Assembly: GCA_963969395.1 (NCBI GenBank)
Contig: OZ017798.1
Location: 10,160,173-10,224,172, forward strand
From: Pseudoscleropodium purum
Taxonomy: Eukaryota > Streptophyta > Bryopsida > Hypnales > Brachytheciaceae
Reading direction: 5' to 3'
DNA: 64,000 bases
Positions 1 to 11,825 of this stretch are shown piece after piece (position 1 is the stretch's first letter; every line of letters begins with the position of its first letter). Below the pieces are notes generated by a model that saw only the letters and a program-made list of their open reading frames with translations, made no database searches and was not told the origin of the DNA. A program made the translations under genes and the position numbers.

Positions 1-1737
1 AAAGTTGAATGAACGCCTCTATTCATTGCGTGCTCTTGTTCCTAAGATCACTAAGGTAAAGATCACTGGGCTTCCTGACGTTGCATATTAATGAAGCAGG
101 GTTTCAAGTAGAATTAGAATCTTTCAGGAACTTCTGCACAACATCATAGAGAGAATATCTCCATAATGAATTCATCGGGAGGCCTTGGTATGACCACCTT
201 AATCAGAGGAATATTTACTTTATGATGTCTACAACTTTATACTGAAAACACCTTTATGTCCAGAACTAGGCCTTTGTCATTTGTGCTACTTAGGAAACTG
301 TCTTGAACTTATATGCAGATGGATCGCGCATCAATATTGGGGGATGCGATAGAGTACGTGAAGGAGCTGCAACAACAGGTGAAGGAGCTGCGAGAGGAGT
401 TGCTGCCGGATAGCAAAGAAAATGAAATCCCTGCAGGATTGGGTTTTGACGAGGGAGGAGTGACTGCAGAGGAGACAACGCTTGGGGGTGGCGTTGACAT
501 GGGGCAATACCCTGGGAAGATCGATTCGCAGTCCATCACAATTGAGGTTATTGACAGGAAGGGTGACCAGGAGATCACACAGCCTATACAAGTAAACTCA
601 GGATCCATTCACGTGTGTTCAAATCTCGTCATTTGTTGTCTCTACCCTCAAAGGGAGAGACTAATCAATGTCCCCCGGAATGAGATGTAGTAAAAAAAAG
701 AGTAGCCCGCATGTTAGCGTACGCAAACTATCCACAAAATAAATTCCTTATTCGTGAGAGAATTGTCCCATGTGTTTACAGCATTAATGGAACATTGAGA
801 TCGTCAAGTAGGTTATTTGAAATTTAAATTATAGCCAACTATGGTTTTAGGAGCATAAGCGGCACACCTTCATTTGCTTTGAACTCATAGCACATTGATT
901 TGCATATCTAGCTACATTGTTGTTGCTGGCTATGTTAAATTGAGTATATCCATTTGATTATATGCGCAGATTAATGACTTAACTGCAAAAAATTCTATGC
1001 TGACGTCCTTTGGTTCAGGTGGAGGTGAACAAGATGGATGGGCGTCTCTTCAGTCTTCGGATTTTTTGTGAAAAACGACCAGGAGTATTTGTGAAGTTGA
1101 TGCAAGCCCTTGACGTCCTCGGCCTCAACGTTGTCCATGCCAACATCACCACTTTCCGTGGTCTAGTCCTCAACATTTTCAATGCAGAGGTATTCAATTT
1201 TGCAATCAAAATCAACCCCTTGAAGTCATTTTTCAGAGGTCATTTGTGACTGATGGCTCACAAACATGCTTCTCTGCTACAAGCCAAGCAAGTCTTAGTT
1301 CTCTTGCAATATCTCAGGATGAATGAATTTGCTAAATGTGGCCGCGGTGCTACTAATTAGTATACTTGAACACCATTTCCTCAGTTAGAATTACTGTATC
1401 ATCTAATAGTATGAAAATTTCCGACGATTTTGAAATCTTTCCAGCGACAAAATATAAACAATAGGACTTAGCCCACTCACTGCCCCTCGGGGACTAGGGC
1501 TACGTAGTTATGTTAATGAACGTAGCATGAAGGATAATTATGCTGCTTCTTTCCATGTTAGTGCAGGTAAGAGACAAGGAGCTCGTGGGTGTGGAGCAAA
1601 TGCGTGATACCTTGTTGGAGATGACCTCGGGTCACCGCGCACTCAATCTCTCTACTTCAGATGGCCCCAGTTTACAACAATCCTCCATCAGTGGAGAAAG
1701 AATTCTTGACACTGCGAATGAGGGACCTCTCCCTTAG
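1..1737 (+). CDS. bHLH transcription factor, AMS-like, 3' part (partial gene)
   Basis: Only the end of the gene is present; the 5' part lies upstream of the window. Readable exons are 1-55, 319-591, 1019-1189 and 1567-1737, all in phase with GT/AG borders; stop TAG at 1735-1737. Exon 1 encodes KLNERLYSLRALVPKITK, the loop and start of helix 2 of a bHLH domain. Exon 2 starts MDRASILGDAIEYVKELQ, the rest of helix 2, followed by a coiled coil. Exon 3 (VEVNKMDGRLFSLRIFCEKR...) and the start of exon 4 (VRDKELVGVEQMRDTLLEM) form the C-terminal ACT-like dimerisation region. Proteins of this architecture are dimeric DNA-binding regulators. The LRIFCEKRPGVFVKLMQALD segment resembles the AMS/DYT1 group, which controls tapetum and spore-wall genes in seed plants and mosses. 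A role in sporophyte development is inferred from family only. ICE1/SCRM-type bHLH is the main alternative, but the ACT region fits it less well. Confidence 0.88.
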
Positions 1738-2587
1738 CTTAGAGATGAATTTACCATCTCAAGGAAAAGTTCCTGACTCTGCAATCAAGACTGTGATTGG
1801 GTCATCAATACTTGCAAGAACATAAAAGGTCTTGCAGAAATCCCTCGTCACTATAACAGCAAGTCTTAGACGGAGTCTTATGAAATCTTTTCCCTTCTGA
1901 TTATGATGCATTGGAAGACCAGCTCTTTTAATAAGTAAATGACTTGCATGAACGCAGAGGTCATCCTGAAAGGCAGGCCTGTTGCCATACATACTCATGC
2001 CGACAATTATATTTGCCACATATCAAGTGAATAGTGGCTAATTATATAACAATAAAGAATTTCAATATTGAAAAGATCACTACCTTGTGGAGCTCTCATG
2101 TATTCAAATTGAGCTCAAGTTTGCAAAACAAGTGTTGTTACTAAGCAGCAAAGAAACAAAAGTCATGAGATCAATGCTGAGTGAATTCTTTGCTCCACCA
2201 TACTCACACAATTGCTAAACTTTGATGATATGCTTAGAAAGGAACAACCACAGATAGTGGAACTGCAATGCAAAGCTGCGAGAAAGAAATGTCCAGATTA
2301 AAAAGCAGGATACTAATCAAATTGGAAGGGACAGATTTCACAGTTCTATCCTACAAAATGTGTTCCTCATCCTAAAACCTAATAAAGCAATGAAATTGCC
2401 AGACTGCCGTAATTACATCTACTTCAAACCAAACTATTCAACACCTCTAAAGAACAAAATTTATATGAATGAGGGTGAGAGGTTGACTGCTCCACAGGCC
2501 CAGTGTATTGTCCTGAGGACCAAGTCCTCTAGCAACGTCCTTCACCTGCAATACTTACAAGTATCACCAATTCTTTGAGTTTATGAT
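1738..2587. other. convergent intergenic region between bHLH and HSP70-like genes
   Basis: This 850-bp stretch follows the bHLH stop and precedes the HSP70-like stop on the opposite strand, so it should hold both 3' untranslated regions. It is AT-rich with AATAAA-like motifs near 2050 and 2380. The short open frames inside it show no recognisable protein signature. I see no RNA gene or transposon end. Confidence 0.5.
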
Positions 2588-4197
2588 TCAATGTGAACCC
2601 TGTCTTGGTGTAGCTTTGTTACCGTAACTAAATGAGTCCTCTCTGAAATTAGAGACAATGGCTTCAGGGTGAAGTGCCAAAGAAACAGCACCATGAACCA
2701 CAGCGCTCCCAGGATCAGGAGGACTGACAATGTGGGCGATTTCTTCTGCAAAGCGAGCTCGGATCCTTTGCATGAGGTACGGAGAGCTTGCAAATCCGCC
2801 CACCACGAACATCACCTTGATGTCCGGCACTTGCTCCAACTGCGCAGCAATGAGCTCCAGAATCTCCTCCACCATGGGATCAAAGATCGACTGCAAGTCC
2901 TGTTTCGTCAGCTCCACCTCAGAGGAATCAAGCAGCCGATTTCCACGTTCGTTCTCGTATGCCTCCCATTTCGGAGCCAGCTTGTAGTGCAGCGGAATAC
3001 TCACGGTATCGGTGTCCATCATCTCGTGGCTGAATGCGCACTTGACCTCTTCCCAGTCCTTGAGCAGACGCGTCTTGAACGATGGGAAATCCGAAAGGAA
3101 AGCCTCCAAGCATCCGATCTTTTGGGACAAGAATCGCATGAAAGATTGGTCCACAAATGTTCCGCCACAAAACCCTCCTGAGCTTTGCGTAATCTCCTTC
3201 ACCTTGTAAATCTGACTTGTCCCTACAAACTCTTGGACCACGATGTCCACCGTGCCTCCCCCAACATCCAACACCAGGAGCTTATCTGAGAGTTGGAGAG
3301 ATAACCGCTTCTGCTCCTTTTGCAAAATCTGGTGGCAATGGAACGAAGCAGCCTCGGGCTCCAGCACAATCTTCACCAATGCCACAAATGTGATTCTCAG
3401 AACCAGCTTGAGGAGCTCAAAAGGACGCTTAAACTGGCCAAATCTTTTAAAGTAGTAAAGTAAATTTGGTAGAGATCACTACTGACCTTTACGGCGTCGA
3501 CGCCCCCGGCTTCCTGCGAGACGAGCCCCGCCTTCACCATGCAATTCTTCATCCTCTGCTTGGCCTCGGCATCCCAGATGGATGGCACCGTCACGCACCA
3601 TTGGACTGCATCCCGATTGAAATTCACCTCTCCCTCGTGGTTCCGAATGACGGACAACGCTTGCTCACCGATGCATTTCAAGTAGTCGGTGATGAGAGAT
3701 TCAATGGTGAGCGGGGGTGGTAGCACATCGCTGAGTTCTCGCATCAACAGCACCTTGAAGGCCGTCAAGTACAGTCCACGAGGATCCTGCCTCTTCTTGT
3801 TTTGATTGAAATAAGCCGTACGAGCGCAGTAACCCCACGATGCACCCTCAAGCTCGGCGTGCTCAGGGGTTTCGCGTTTGTAGAAGAGGGCGGTTAAGGT
3901 CTTGGAATAAGGTCTCTCGGTTTCTAATTGCGGCCAGGCGTAGTAGACATGAATCGCTGGCTCGTCAGAAACGACTCTCGCGTACGCGAATCCCGAATAT
4001 GTGGTCCCGAAATCCAAACCTACAACCCAATCAATGCGGGGACGGAGTTGGCCTGGGATTTGGGCGGGTCTGAAGCAACTAAACCAAGCGCCCAAGCTGT
4101 GGCTTTTGTACCAAGAATTTCCAAATCTTTCGATGTTGAAGAGAGGCCAACAGGTAGATTTCGAACGGTCTCTCTTCAACGTCGAAGCCACGGCCAT
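2588..4197 (-). CDS. HSP70-family ATPase, HSPA12-like
   Basis: Two exons on the minus strand, 3487-4197 and 2588-3406, join in phase 0 (donor AAAG/GTCAGT; acceptor CTCAAG/CTGG is the best in-phase choice but not certain) to give about 509 residues. The actin-like ATPase signatures are present in order: phosphate-1 motif VVGLDFGTTYSGFAYARV near residues 58-75, the segment WCVTVPSIWDAEAKQRMK before the intron, phosphate-2 motif LLVLDVGGGTVDIVV near 278-292, and the adenosine motif FVVGGFASSPYLMQRI near 436-451. It lacks the long substrate-binding domain and EEVD tail of cytosolic HSP70. The spacing and the ALVKIVLEPEAAS segment match the HSPA12 branch, whose clients in plants are unknown. The chosen ATG at 4197 lies 55 residues before the ATPase fold; an upstream in-frame ATG at 4266 would add 23 residues. 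The N-terminal extension is basic and could be a targeting peptide; that is inference. Confidence 0.85.
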
Positions 4198-4923
4198 AAT
4201 TCGAAATCTTACGCAAAAAAATTTCACGTTAGTCACACAATTTGAAGTTTCAGTGGTGGAATGCACTCACACGAAAGCACCAAAGACAGTGATCAAGCTT
4301 CACAAATGCACAGACCTACACGACAGCATCGATTCTGCAAATATGGCAACGGAAGAGCGGGAATCAGCGGCTCGAAATTGAGCTCACGGTTTCGATGGAG
4401 TGCGGTAGCGCCTACCGACGAAACGCGTATAGACAGACTCCGTCACATTTTTTCTTCAAACTTCGTAATGCGGGGTCCATCGATGATCATTGTCTACGTG
4501 AGAGAGAGAATTGCGCTGATTCTGCGCTTTGGGTCGCACACTGACGCGTACAAATTGGACTTTTGCAGCCCAAAACATTTCTTTTAGATTTGTAGACAGA
4601 GTAGTAAGCATCGAAGCAGCACTTTGAGCATCTCGCACGCAATGAAGCTCTGTGTCGTCAAACGAAGTCCATCATTCTACAGTACTCTCGATCGTCCACA
4701 CTCAATTACCAAAGCTTTGCCGGCGATCGATCAGTTCAGGCTTTGGATTCGTAGTTTTCCAAGTTGTGTAAGCATTGATCAAGTGATTAGCGTTGTGGAG
4801 ATTCCAAGGGGCGTCAGGAGTAGACTGTAATTCTACGGTCTTTCACAGCATCTCGTCCACAAGAAGGTGTGTACAGCTTGTGCGCCTCACACTGCTTTAC
4901 CGACAATCGAGACCGCACTCTTC
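4198..4923. other. 5' flank of the HSP70-like gene
   Basis: This is moderately GC-balanced DNA upstream of the minus-strand HSP70-like gene, where its promoter and leader should lie. Short frames occur on both strands but none has a recognisable motif. A clear TATA box or heat-shock element array was not found by eye. Confidence 0.35.
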
Positions 4924-4956
4924 ATTCTATTTAGTGTGGTACACACTAAATAGAAT
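4924..4956. repeat. perfect 15-bp inverted repeat (hairpin)
   Basis: The arm ATTCTATTTAGTGTG at 4924-4938 and its exact complement at 4942-4956 are separated by a 3-base loop (GTA). The composition switches here from gene-flank DNA to AT-rich DNA. It could be the tip of a foldback element or a cruciform-forming spot. No function is evident. Confidence 0.8.
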
Positions 4957-5597
4957 ATCATGACAGTATTAGACATAATTTCATTTAGTATTGCTCCCAT
5001 GATTTGAGGAATTACACTATTTAGTGATTGAGTTTTTATTTTTTACTTTAAATAGTATTATAATTACCTATATACATTAGTATTGAATTGCTCAATAACT
5101 TCAATTGTGTAGAAATTGGTAAACATCAATCTAAATGGCAATATCCAAAATACATCACAAATTTACAACTACAAATTTGGAGTGAAGTGCAATCTACAAT
5201 ATTTGATGGTAACATCAAAGTAAGAAAATAAGTCCAATGAAGACCTTACTAAGACTCATCCCTACCTATCACTGTACTTGTCATTTGAAAAGTTTCTTTA
5301 AGTTGACATGTCAATTCTTACACTTCGTGCCACTTCAACCAACTCTCATAACCTTTCTCTCTGCTCTTTGTCACTTTCTCTTTGGCGTCAATCTTCTTCT
5401 TTCTTTCCAACATTGTTCTTTCTTCTGTTTCTTATGAAATTTGTGTGTGCATTATATTGCATTGAGAAGATTGGTGTTGTATTAAGAGATCGAAGTTGTA
5501 TGATTACTAAATCAATAATGTTTCAATATGGTAGCCATGAACATAAAGAATACTCATTGAAGCATTGGTGCTTTGGTGTCATTTTTTGGATATAGAA
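4957..5597. other. AT-rich non-coding stretch
   Basis: No convincing gene is seen. Short variants of the TATTTAGTG word from the neighbouring hairpin recur near 5020, which hints at a decayed short repeat. The open frames at 5237-5437 and 5308-5595 are low-complexity Leu/Phe-rich readings of T-rich DNA. Confidence 0.35.
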
Positions 5598-6077
5598 ATG
5601 ATGACTTAAGAGTGACTTAGTAGCCACAATATGATCATATATTTTTGTCATCCAAAATTTGTCTTCTTCATAGTAATGAAGTCATATGCATTCATAAGAT
5701 ATGATAGTAGCATTTTGGGGGGGTGAAAGTGATGGCTTTAGAGTAATTTAGTCCTTTGTAATAGAATCATGTACCTTTGAATGCAAAGTTTATCTTATTT
5801 GCAATAATGAAGTCATCTGCTCTATTATAAGATATAACAATGGCATTTTTTTTTTTTTTTTTTTTTTTTTTGGGGTGGGTGGGTGGGGTGGGGGTGGGGA
5901 CAAATGGCTTTAAAGGCATTTAGTGGCTACAATAAAATCATGTACTTTTGAATGCAAAGTCTACCTTTTTCACAATAATGAAGGCATGTGCACTTATAAG
6001 ATATGACAGTGGTATTTTGGGGATGTGAAATTGATGGCTTTAGAATAACTTAGTGGCTATAGCAGAATCACGTAATC
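5598..6077 (+). repeat. degenerate tandem repeat, 3-4 units of about 130-170 bp
   Basis: Related units begin near 5598, 5732, 5904 and 6033. Each starts with a variant of GATGGCTTTAGAGTAATTTAG, continues with AATCATGTAC and GAATGCAAAG and an AATAATGAAG block, and ends with AAGATATGA and GGCATTTTGGGG. The last unit is cut short near 6077. Divergence between units is visibly high, so the array is old. Confidence 0.75.
5846..5899 (+). repeat. poly-T tract followed by G-rich tract (potential G-quadruplex)
   Basis: About 26 consecutive T residues (5846-5871) are followed at once by six runs of three to five G separated by single T (5872-5899). The pair sits where the other units of the surrounding tandem repeat have only a short TTTTGGGG, so it looks like an expansion of that junction. 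The G runs meet the usual G-quadruplex pattern. Confidence 0.8.
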
Positions 6078-8640
6078 TATGTCTTAGGTTAAAAACCATT
6101 ACTTTCATCACCCTTGTAACCATTGTAAAAAAATATTTTGGCCAATTAAATTTAGGTTGGTAAGATGAATATTATAAATACACTTGCTAGTGTTTTTGGA
6201 GTGGATTCATTATTAAAGTTACAATAAAAGCATACCATAGCTGTCTAGCCACTTCAACAGCTTTCTGACTAATAATGAATTAAAGTGCAAAAAGTAGTTA
6301 GGTAGCCGAAAAAATAATGTATTCAAATTGAATTTTTTTTAATCATAACTAAACTTATTTAGGTACTCATCCAAGTTGTCTTTACAGTTTTTGAATAGTT
6401 ATTGTAACTTTCATCTATTGCAATTGCAATTATTTAAATCCAAATTATCTTGACTTTCAAAGCTTAAACTCTTTGTCTTGTGTATTAAGGTTTGTTGTGT
6501 ATGAGAGATATGTTTAGTATATGAGAGACTATGCTTTAGATTGGTCAAAATGGTGACACAAAATCTTTACAATGTATAATCATAGTTATTGAAGAAGAGA
6601 TGCAAGATTGTGTAGAGCAAATTGAATTTCTATAAATTAGGCAATCCTTTAATATTAATATATATATATGGGATGCAAATTAGGTTAATAATTTTCCAAA
6701 AAAATTGGCACCTTTTTAATTAATTTTTATTATTTCATATGCATATACACCTTTGATGAGAGAGATGAATTAAAAATGGTAACTATTTGTACTAATAGTA
6801 AAAAAAGATATTTGATTTTCAAATATTTGATTGATCATGAATTCTTGGATTTCTTCTAAGTTTTATACATAATTGATTATTACAATACAATTGTATTGGT
6901 CCGTAGAAAAGATATCCAAAATCCTTAATCCCCAAGTTTTTCATGTTTAATGGCCCAAAACTACTTCAAAATACTAATCTTCAAAGCAAAGCTATAGTCA
7001 TCATATATATTTATTTTTGAACAAATTCAACTATAGTTACCCTTAGTTAACTTATTAGAGTACATCCTTTTAAAATTTTGAAATAAGAAATGTTACCAAT
7101 TGCTAGATCAAGATGCTTGGATTTCTAATAGAAGTATTTTCAAGTCTTCTAAAATGGTTAGATTTCATCTTTCAAAAATTCTACACAAAAATGTATAGAC
7201 CCTACAACTTGAAATTCTCCATAACATGTTGGAAAAACAAATTGAGAATACATATCAATTTTTTTAAACTTTCATATTCATGCTTGAAAAATATGTTAAG
7301 TAGAAAGAAGTAGAGTATTATTTAAAATACTAAATTGTTGAGAATTTAGTTTTGGAATTGAAAAATGCCAATCCCAATGGTTGTAATGTTGTATTAAACA
7401 ATCTTTATCCTATGTTTTCATTTTTTTTCAAAAAATATTGAAAATTGAGATAAATAAGGACTCCAAAGTTTATTCTAGAGTAGAGATTTCATAACTACCC
7501 CCAAACAAAACTCCTCATAAGTTTCATCCCATTAGTCAAAATGGAATGATTCAAAGCTTTCCATACGTATATAAATCTAGAAAACCAATCTCAATTTTTT
7601 ATTTCTTGAAAAAGTAATTTTTTTAGCTACCTGAGCTACCCAGATTGAGAAAGAAACTATTTACTATACAAAAGTTTTTTAACCATGTAGTTGAAAGTTA
7701 AGAAAATTGTTGTGCCTTAAAGCTACTTCCTTGACCATATGTTGTGTGAAATTTTCAAAGTAAAATAATAAAAAATTTGTTCTTAATAAGCTCCCTAAAA
7801 TTTGTATAATGACAAAAATGTTATTTAGCCTTTTAGGGGCTAAAAACCATTTACATCTTATTATTGGTTCATGGAGGGATCAGTCAATGGCATACCAAAT
7901 TTTACTAATGAATAAGGCTTCATCATCATTTTTCACGTTTTTTTGACAATATGCTTCTTATTACTATTTAAATCTTTTTAAATATTCAAAGGATCAAGAA
8001 ACTTACTTTATGCTCTACAAGCTAGATAAATTTCATTCCTAAATGAAGAAGAAAGCCATCATGTTTTAGTGTGTTGTCATGAGGGTGGTTGGTCTTGAAG
8101 AACAATACATTTTCTTTTTCAATTAAGTGTAGCTAAATTAGAAAGTTCATTGTTAGGAGAATCTTTATGTGGTGTAAAAGAAGGTTTTTTAAATAATGAA
8201 AGAGATTTAGTAGCAAATATAGGAGGTGATTAAAGTAGTGAAGGGGGAACTTAGAGTAATGGTGGTATATTTACATATTACTGGAAGTAATGATTATTTG
8301 TGTTAAGAAAAATATTTTTTTCATGTAATATGTTGTCTTTTTTTTAAAATATGACCTTATGGCTCCCCAAAATATGATGTATATTTTGTATTATATAGAT
8401 GATATTATTTAATACCCTATAATTTTCTACAACCAACAAAAATGCATTTAATTGATTTATATTCTATATTTATTATATAATAATAATTTTTCATCTAGAA
8501 TATGTAAATAAACTATACAACCAAAAAAATGAAAATGACTAAAATTATGTTTATAACTAGTCCATATTTAGAAAGGAGTTTGGTCAAATACACTACTTAT
8601 GAAGGTACAGTATGTGTATAACAAGCAATAGCTAATTTTC
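6078..8640. other. AT-rich region without recognisable genes
   Basis: This stretch is very AT-rich with many stops in all frames. The longest frame (7113-7313) has no recognisable motif. Because a copia integrase remnant lies just downstream in minus orientation, part of this region may be the decayed rest of that element; I could not place a reverse transcriptase motif in it. Confidence 0.35.
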
Positions 8641-9060
8641 TACCCATAGCATTTTAATAAGGATTAGTTGATTTTAGCATACTTTTAGGAGGTTTAATTA
8701 ATAAATGCATTTTTCTTTTTTCTATTCCATTTTGAGTTGGAATATATGAGATTGTGAATTGTTGAAACAATCCTGATTCTCATAAAATTCTGAAAATTTC
8801 TTAAAAACATATTTTTCCCTATTGTCAATGAAAAGGACTTTTCTTTGTTGAAAAAATTGATTTTCAACAAAAACTTTATAAATTTTAAATTTTAAAAATA
8901 CTTCAAATTTTCTATTGAGGAAATATAATATAGTGTAACAAGAATCATCATCTATGAAAGAAAGAAAGTAATGAGCTCTATTTATTGAGGGGTTGGCAAT
9001 ATGGCCACTAAGTTTACTATATATCAAGTCCAATCATCATGATGCCCTTTAGATGTATTG
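8640..9060 (-). mobile_element. decayed Ty1/copia retrotransposon, integrase fragment
   Basis: Minus-strand translation of 9033-8722 reads like the integrase core of a Ty1/copia polyprotein: GP-like start, then RAHYFLSFIDDDSCYTILYFL, then KFEVFLKFKIYKVFVENQ, then VLFIDNREKYVFKKFSEF. Immediately 3', in another frame after a break, PTQNGIEKRK matches the typical TPQQNGVAERKN motif near 8700. In a functional copia integrase the two aspartates lie in FIDD and TDNG; here the second is altered to IDNR. Frameshifts and stops show that it is dead. LTRs were not found, so the element's ends are unknown. Confidence 0.85.
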
Positions 9061-10540
9061 TAAGGAAAGGGGCTTTTATGGTATTTTCCAAAGACGTACA
9101 ATATCCTTCACCCAAAAGAAAATAGTAGGACTTACTTTGTGTGAAGGTAAACTATTTATACTTTGGTTTATTTGCATTTTTATATTCATATAAACAATTA
9201 TATGTGCTAATCCCTATAGTGCACTCTCCTTTATCATGATTATTTGAATTGCAATAACCAATTGATACTTTATTGGGATTACAATCAAATAGCTAGTAAT
9301 ACTATTGAATTTTAAAGAACATCACTTCAACAAATTCATAATTTCATATATCATTTCTCTACTTTAAAATGAAAATTGATACTTTGAAAACCCTCCAAGG
9401 AATCAAATCAAAAAGTCTCTATATAAGGTAAAAACACCAAGAAATTGTCCATTTAAACATCCTCACAAATAGACTTCTATCAAAAGTGTCCCCCAAAGTA
9501 AAATTAATGGATTCCCATGCTCAAGTACAATTGGTTGGTTGCTAATTCTTTAAATTTTGGTATTATGACCAAGTCATGTGACAATTTCAATGGCCTAAGG
9601 AGTTGCACTTTGAAAATCCTTAGTAATTATATGTCTTTTTCCATTTTTTTTCTATTTAAATTCATAATTTTCAATTGGTCATACTACAAAAATGTAAGGT
9701 TTTTTTTTTCCTAAAAAATTACTTTTAACTACCGTATGTGAGGGTCAAGTTCATTATACCTTATATGAAATCATTTCTTTTGAGATTGAATTACCTTTCA
9801 TTAAATGAATTAAAAAAATTTGGAATTTCATTTTATAGGATTTGGAATATTTCATGACCTTTAGTAATAGGGTCCTCACACCTTAGTAAGCCAATAAAAT
9901 GACTTTGTAGATAAGCTTCAATCCCTCTCAATGAATACAATCTCTCTTAAAAGAGGGGGTTGAGAAAAAGACCAAGCTTATGTATTCCATGGATATTTTT
10001 ACTTTTGTAAAGCAATCGCCCTGGTTTGTATATTTTTTTCATTTTTCATTTTTCATTGATTTTTTTTTTGAGGATTCAAATTATTCTCATTAATATTTTC
10101 TACACTATTCAATTATTCTACATTATAATTTCTGAAAATTTCATTGTATGCCATATATAATTATATTTTTGAATTATTTTTTAACAAATCTGACCTGAGC
10201 GTGATCTGACCCGAGCACAGGGTATGCTAAATTACTTATTTTGACAGTTTGGGGGTGTTTTCACCTTAACTTAATTACTTCAGGTAAATGTAAGTTCTAC
10301 CATGGTGTTTTGCTCTTCAGTCCCAGTCAGTAAGCTCATAATGTGCTCTTTACTAATAATTAGAGCTCTCCAATTCAAACGTCCCGCCCTAGTCAGGTTA
10401 TGATAGCAGAGGTGCAGAAAATGATTTCAGCTTAACTTATTTAAACTTCAGACAGCCGCTTCAATGATGTTAACAAGGACGAAAACTTGCAAAACAAATA
10501 CAACTGGACAGGTAAGTTAGGAGGTCCATAAAGTGCCCAT
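9061..10540. other. AT-rich region without recognisable genes
   Basis: No gene signature is visible. It contains short poly-A and poly-T runs and is probably more of the decayed retroelement DNA next to it. Near 10190-10230 a small GC-richer patch repeats the word TCTGACC(T/C)GAGC twice. Confidence 0.3.
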
Positions 10541-11060
10541 TTAACCCCTGTGCGTCACAGAGAGAACAGCATAAGTGAAGAGCATTTTTTGTTGGATCTA
10601 CACAAAATAGTGAAATTAGGTTGCCCCACACTATTTTCTTGACTTTTGACACTATTAAAAATATTTTTAATTATTGTGCAAGAGTATATTACTTTTGAAT
10701 TGGTTATTGTTGTAACTGGGACTAATGGATCTCCATGTGTGCAAATGGAAAAAAGAATTGAAATATTTTTTGACTTTGATGGCTTGTAAAGTAACTTTCT
10801 TGATGTAAGGCAACCTAATTGTTAAGGCAACCTAATTTCACTATTTTTTGTAGAAAACTTGGAATAATTTCAAAATTACTTAGTTACTGAAGTTTCCACC
10901 GTTGAGATTTGAAGCCAGCTTACTCATGAATGCAAATCTGAAATTTATAAGGGAATCCACTATGCAGATTTTGAGATTATGATATTTGATGAACATGGTA
11001 TTCTACAAATTATGGTTTCTCGGCATCCGAAAATTAGCCACTCTAATGCACAGGGGTTAA
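10541..11060. mobile_element. TTAA-flanked element with 16-bp terminal inverted repeats (non-autonomous)
   Basis: TTAA at 10541-10544 is followed by CCCCTGTGCGTCACAG. At the other end CTCTAATGCACAGGGG (11041-11056) is followed by TTAA (11057-11060). The two ends are inverted repeats with 13 of 16 positions matching. A second inverted pair sits inside: 22 bases at 10604-10625 are exactly complementary to 10826-10847. No transposase is encoded. TTAA duplication with C-rich ends is the piggyBac style, but a chance TTAA in AT-rich DNA cannot be excluded. Confidence 0.6.
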
Positions 11061-11825
11061 GAACCAGAAAAATTCATTTGGGGAGGTCAGAACTTCTTAA
11101 AATCTCCTTGAAAGAAAAATGGAATTAGAATCTAACCCAATTGGTTTCATATATTTTGGAGCTTCATGGAATTAGTTATGAATTTTTGAAGTTGGAACAC
11201 AATGGTCATTAAAAAGCATTCACCCCCTGAAACATACACTATTTGTACATTGTTGAAGTAACGAGAAAGCAAAATGTACAAAATTATAGTATACAATTTT
11301 AGGAAGTAGACACTTTTAAAGCCTAAGTGTTTCATGGACCACTTACGTTAAATCCAATGAGTTTGAGAGAGAAAGAGAGAGATAGATAGTAACTCCAACC
11401 TTTCTCTAAGGTTGGAGTAATTATTGTTTCTTTTCATTTTTGACAAGAAAACAAAGATCATGAAAGTGTTACACCAAGACTACATACCTCTATTAGAAGG
11501 AAGACTGTGTGAATACTTTCTTCTAAAATTATAATAGCGGTAAAGTGTATTTGAGTGTTGTTATATTCAAATTTTACAAAAATTTATGAGAATTATGAGT
11601 GTAGACTTATGTTTACTATGATGGATAAAATTTATTTGGTAATGGATGTTTGTTTTCTACTTTACGTTTGTAAACTAATATGTAGGAGGAGTATTTGATG
11701 GCTATGCGTTAATAGTATTAAAATAGTGATTGACAATATTTTATGATGGTGGTAGGGTTTTGTACGTGATAGATTAGAATAGAGTTTGGCATTGCAATTT
11801 TAATTTATATGTTCCAAGAAAAAAG
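11061..11825. other. AT-rich stretch with a short hairpin
   Basis: There are no recognisable genes. At 11392-11418 an 11-bp inverted repeat (ACTCCAACCTT, loop TCTCT, and its complement) follows a GA-rich tract at 11368-11386. The hairpin is too short and unconserved to call a regulatory RNA. Confidence 0.4.

Noticed and set aside
2669..3181. 170-codon frame on the plus strand
   Set aside because: It is an antisense shadow of HSP70-like exon 2, which has conserved ATPase motifs.
11392..11418. 11-bp hairpin as a terminator or small RNA
   Set aside because: Too short, and eukaryotic genes do not use such terminators; no adjacent gene.
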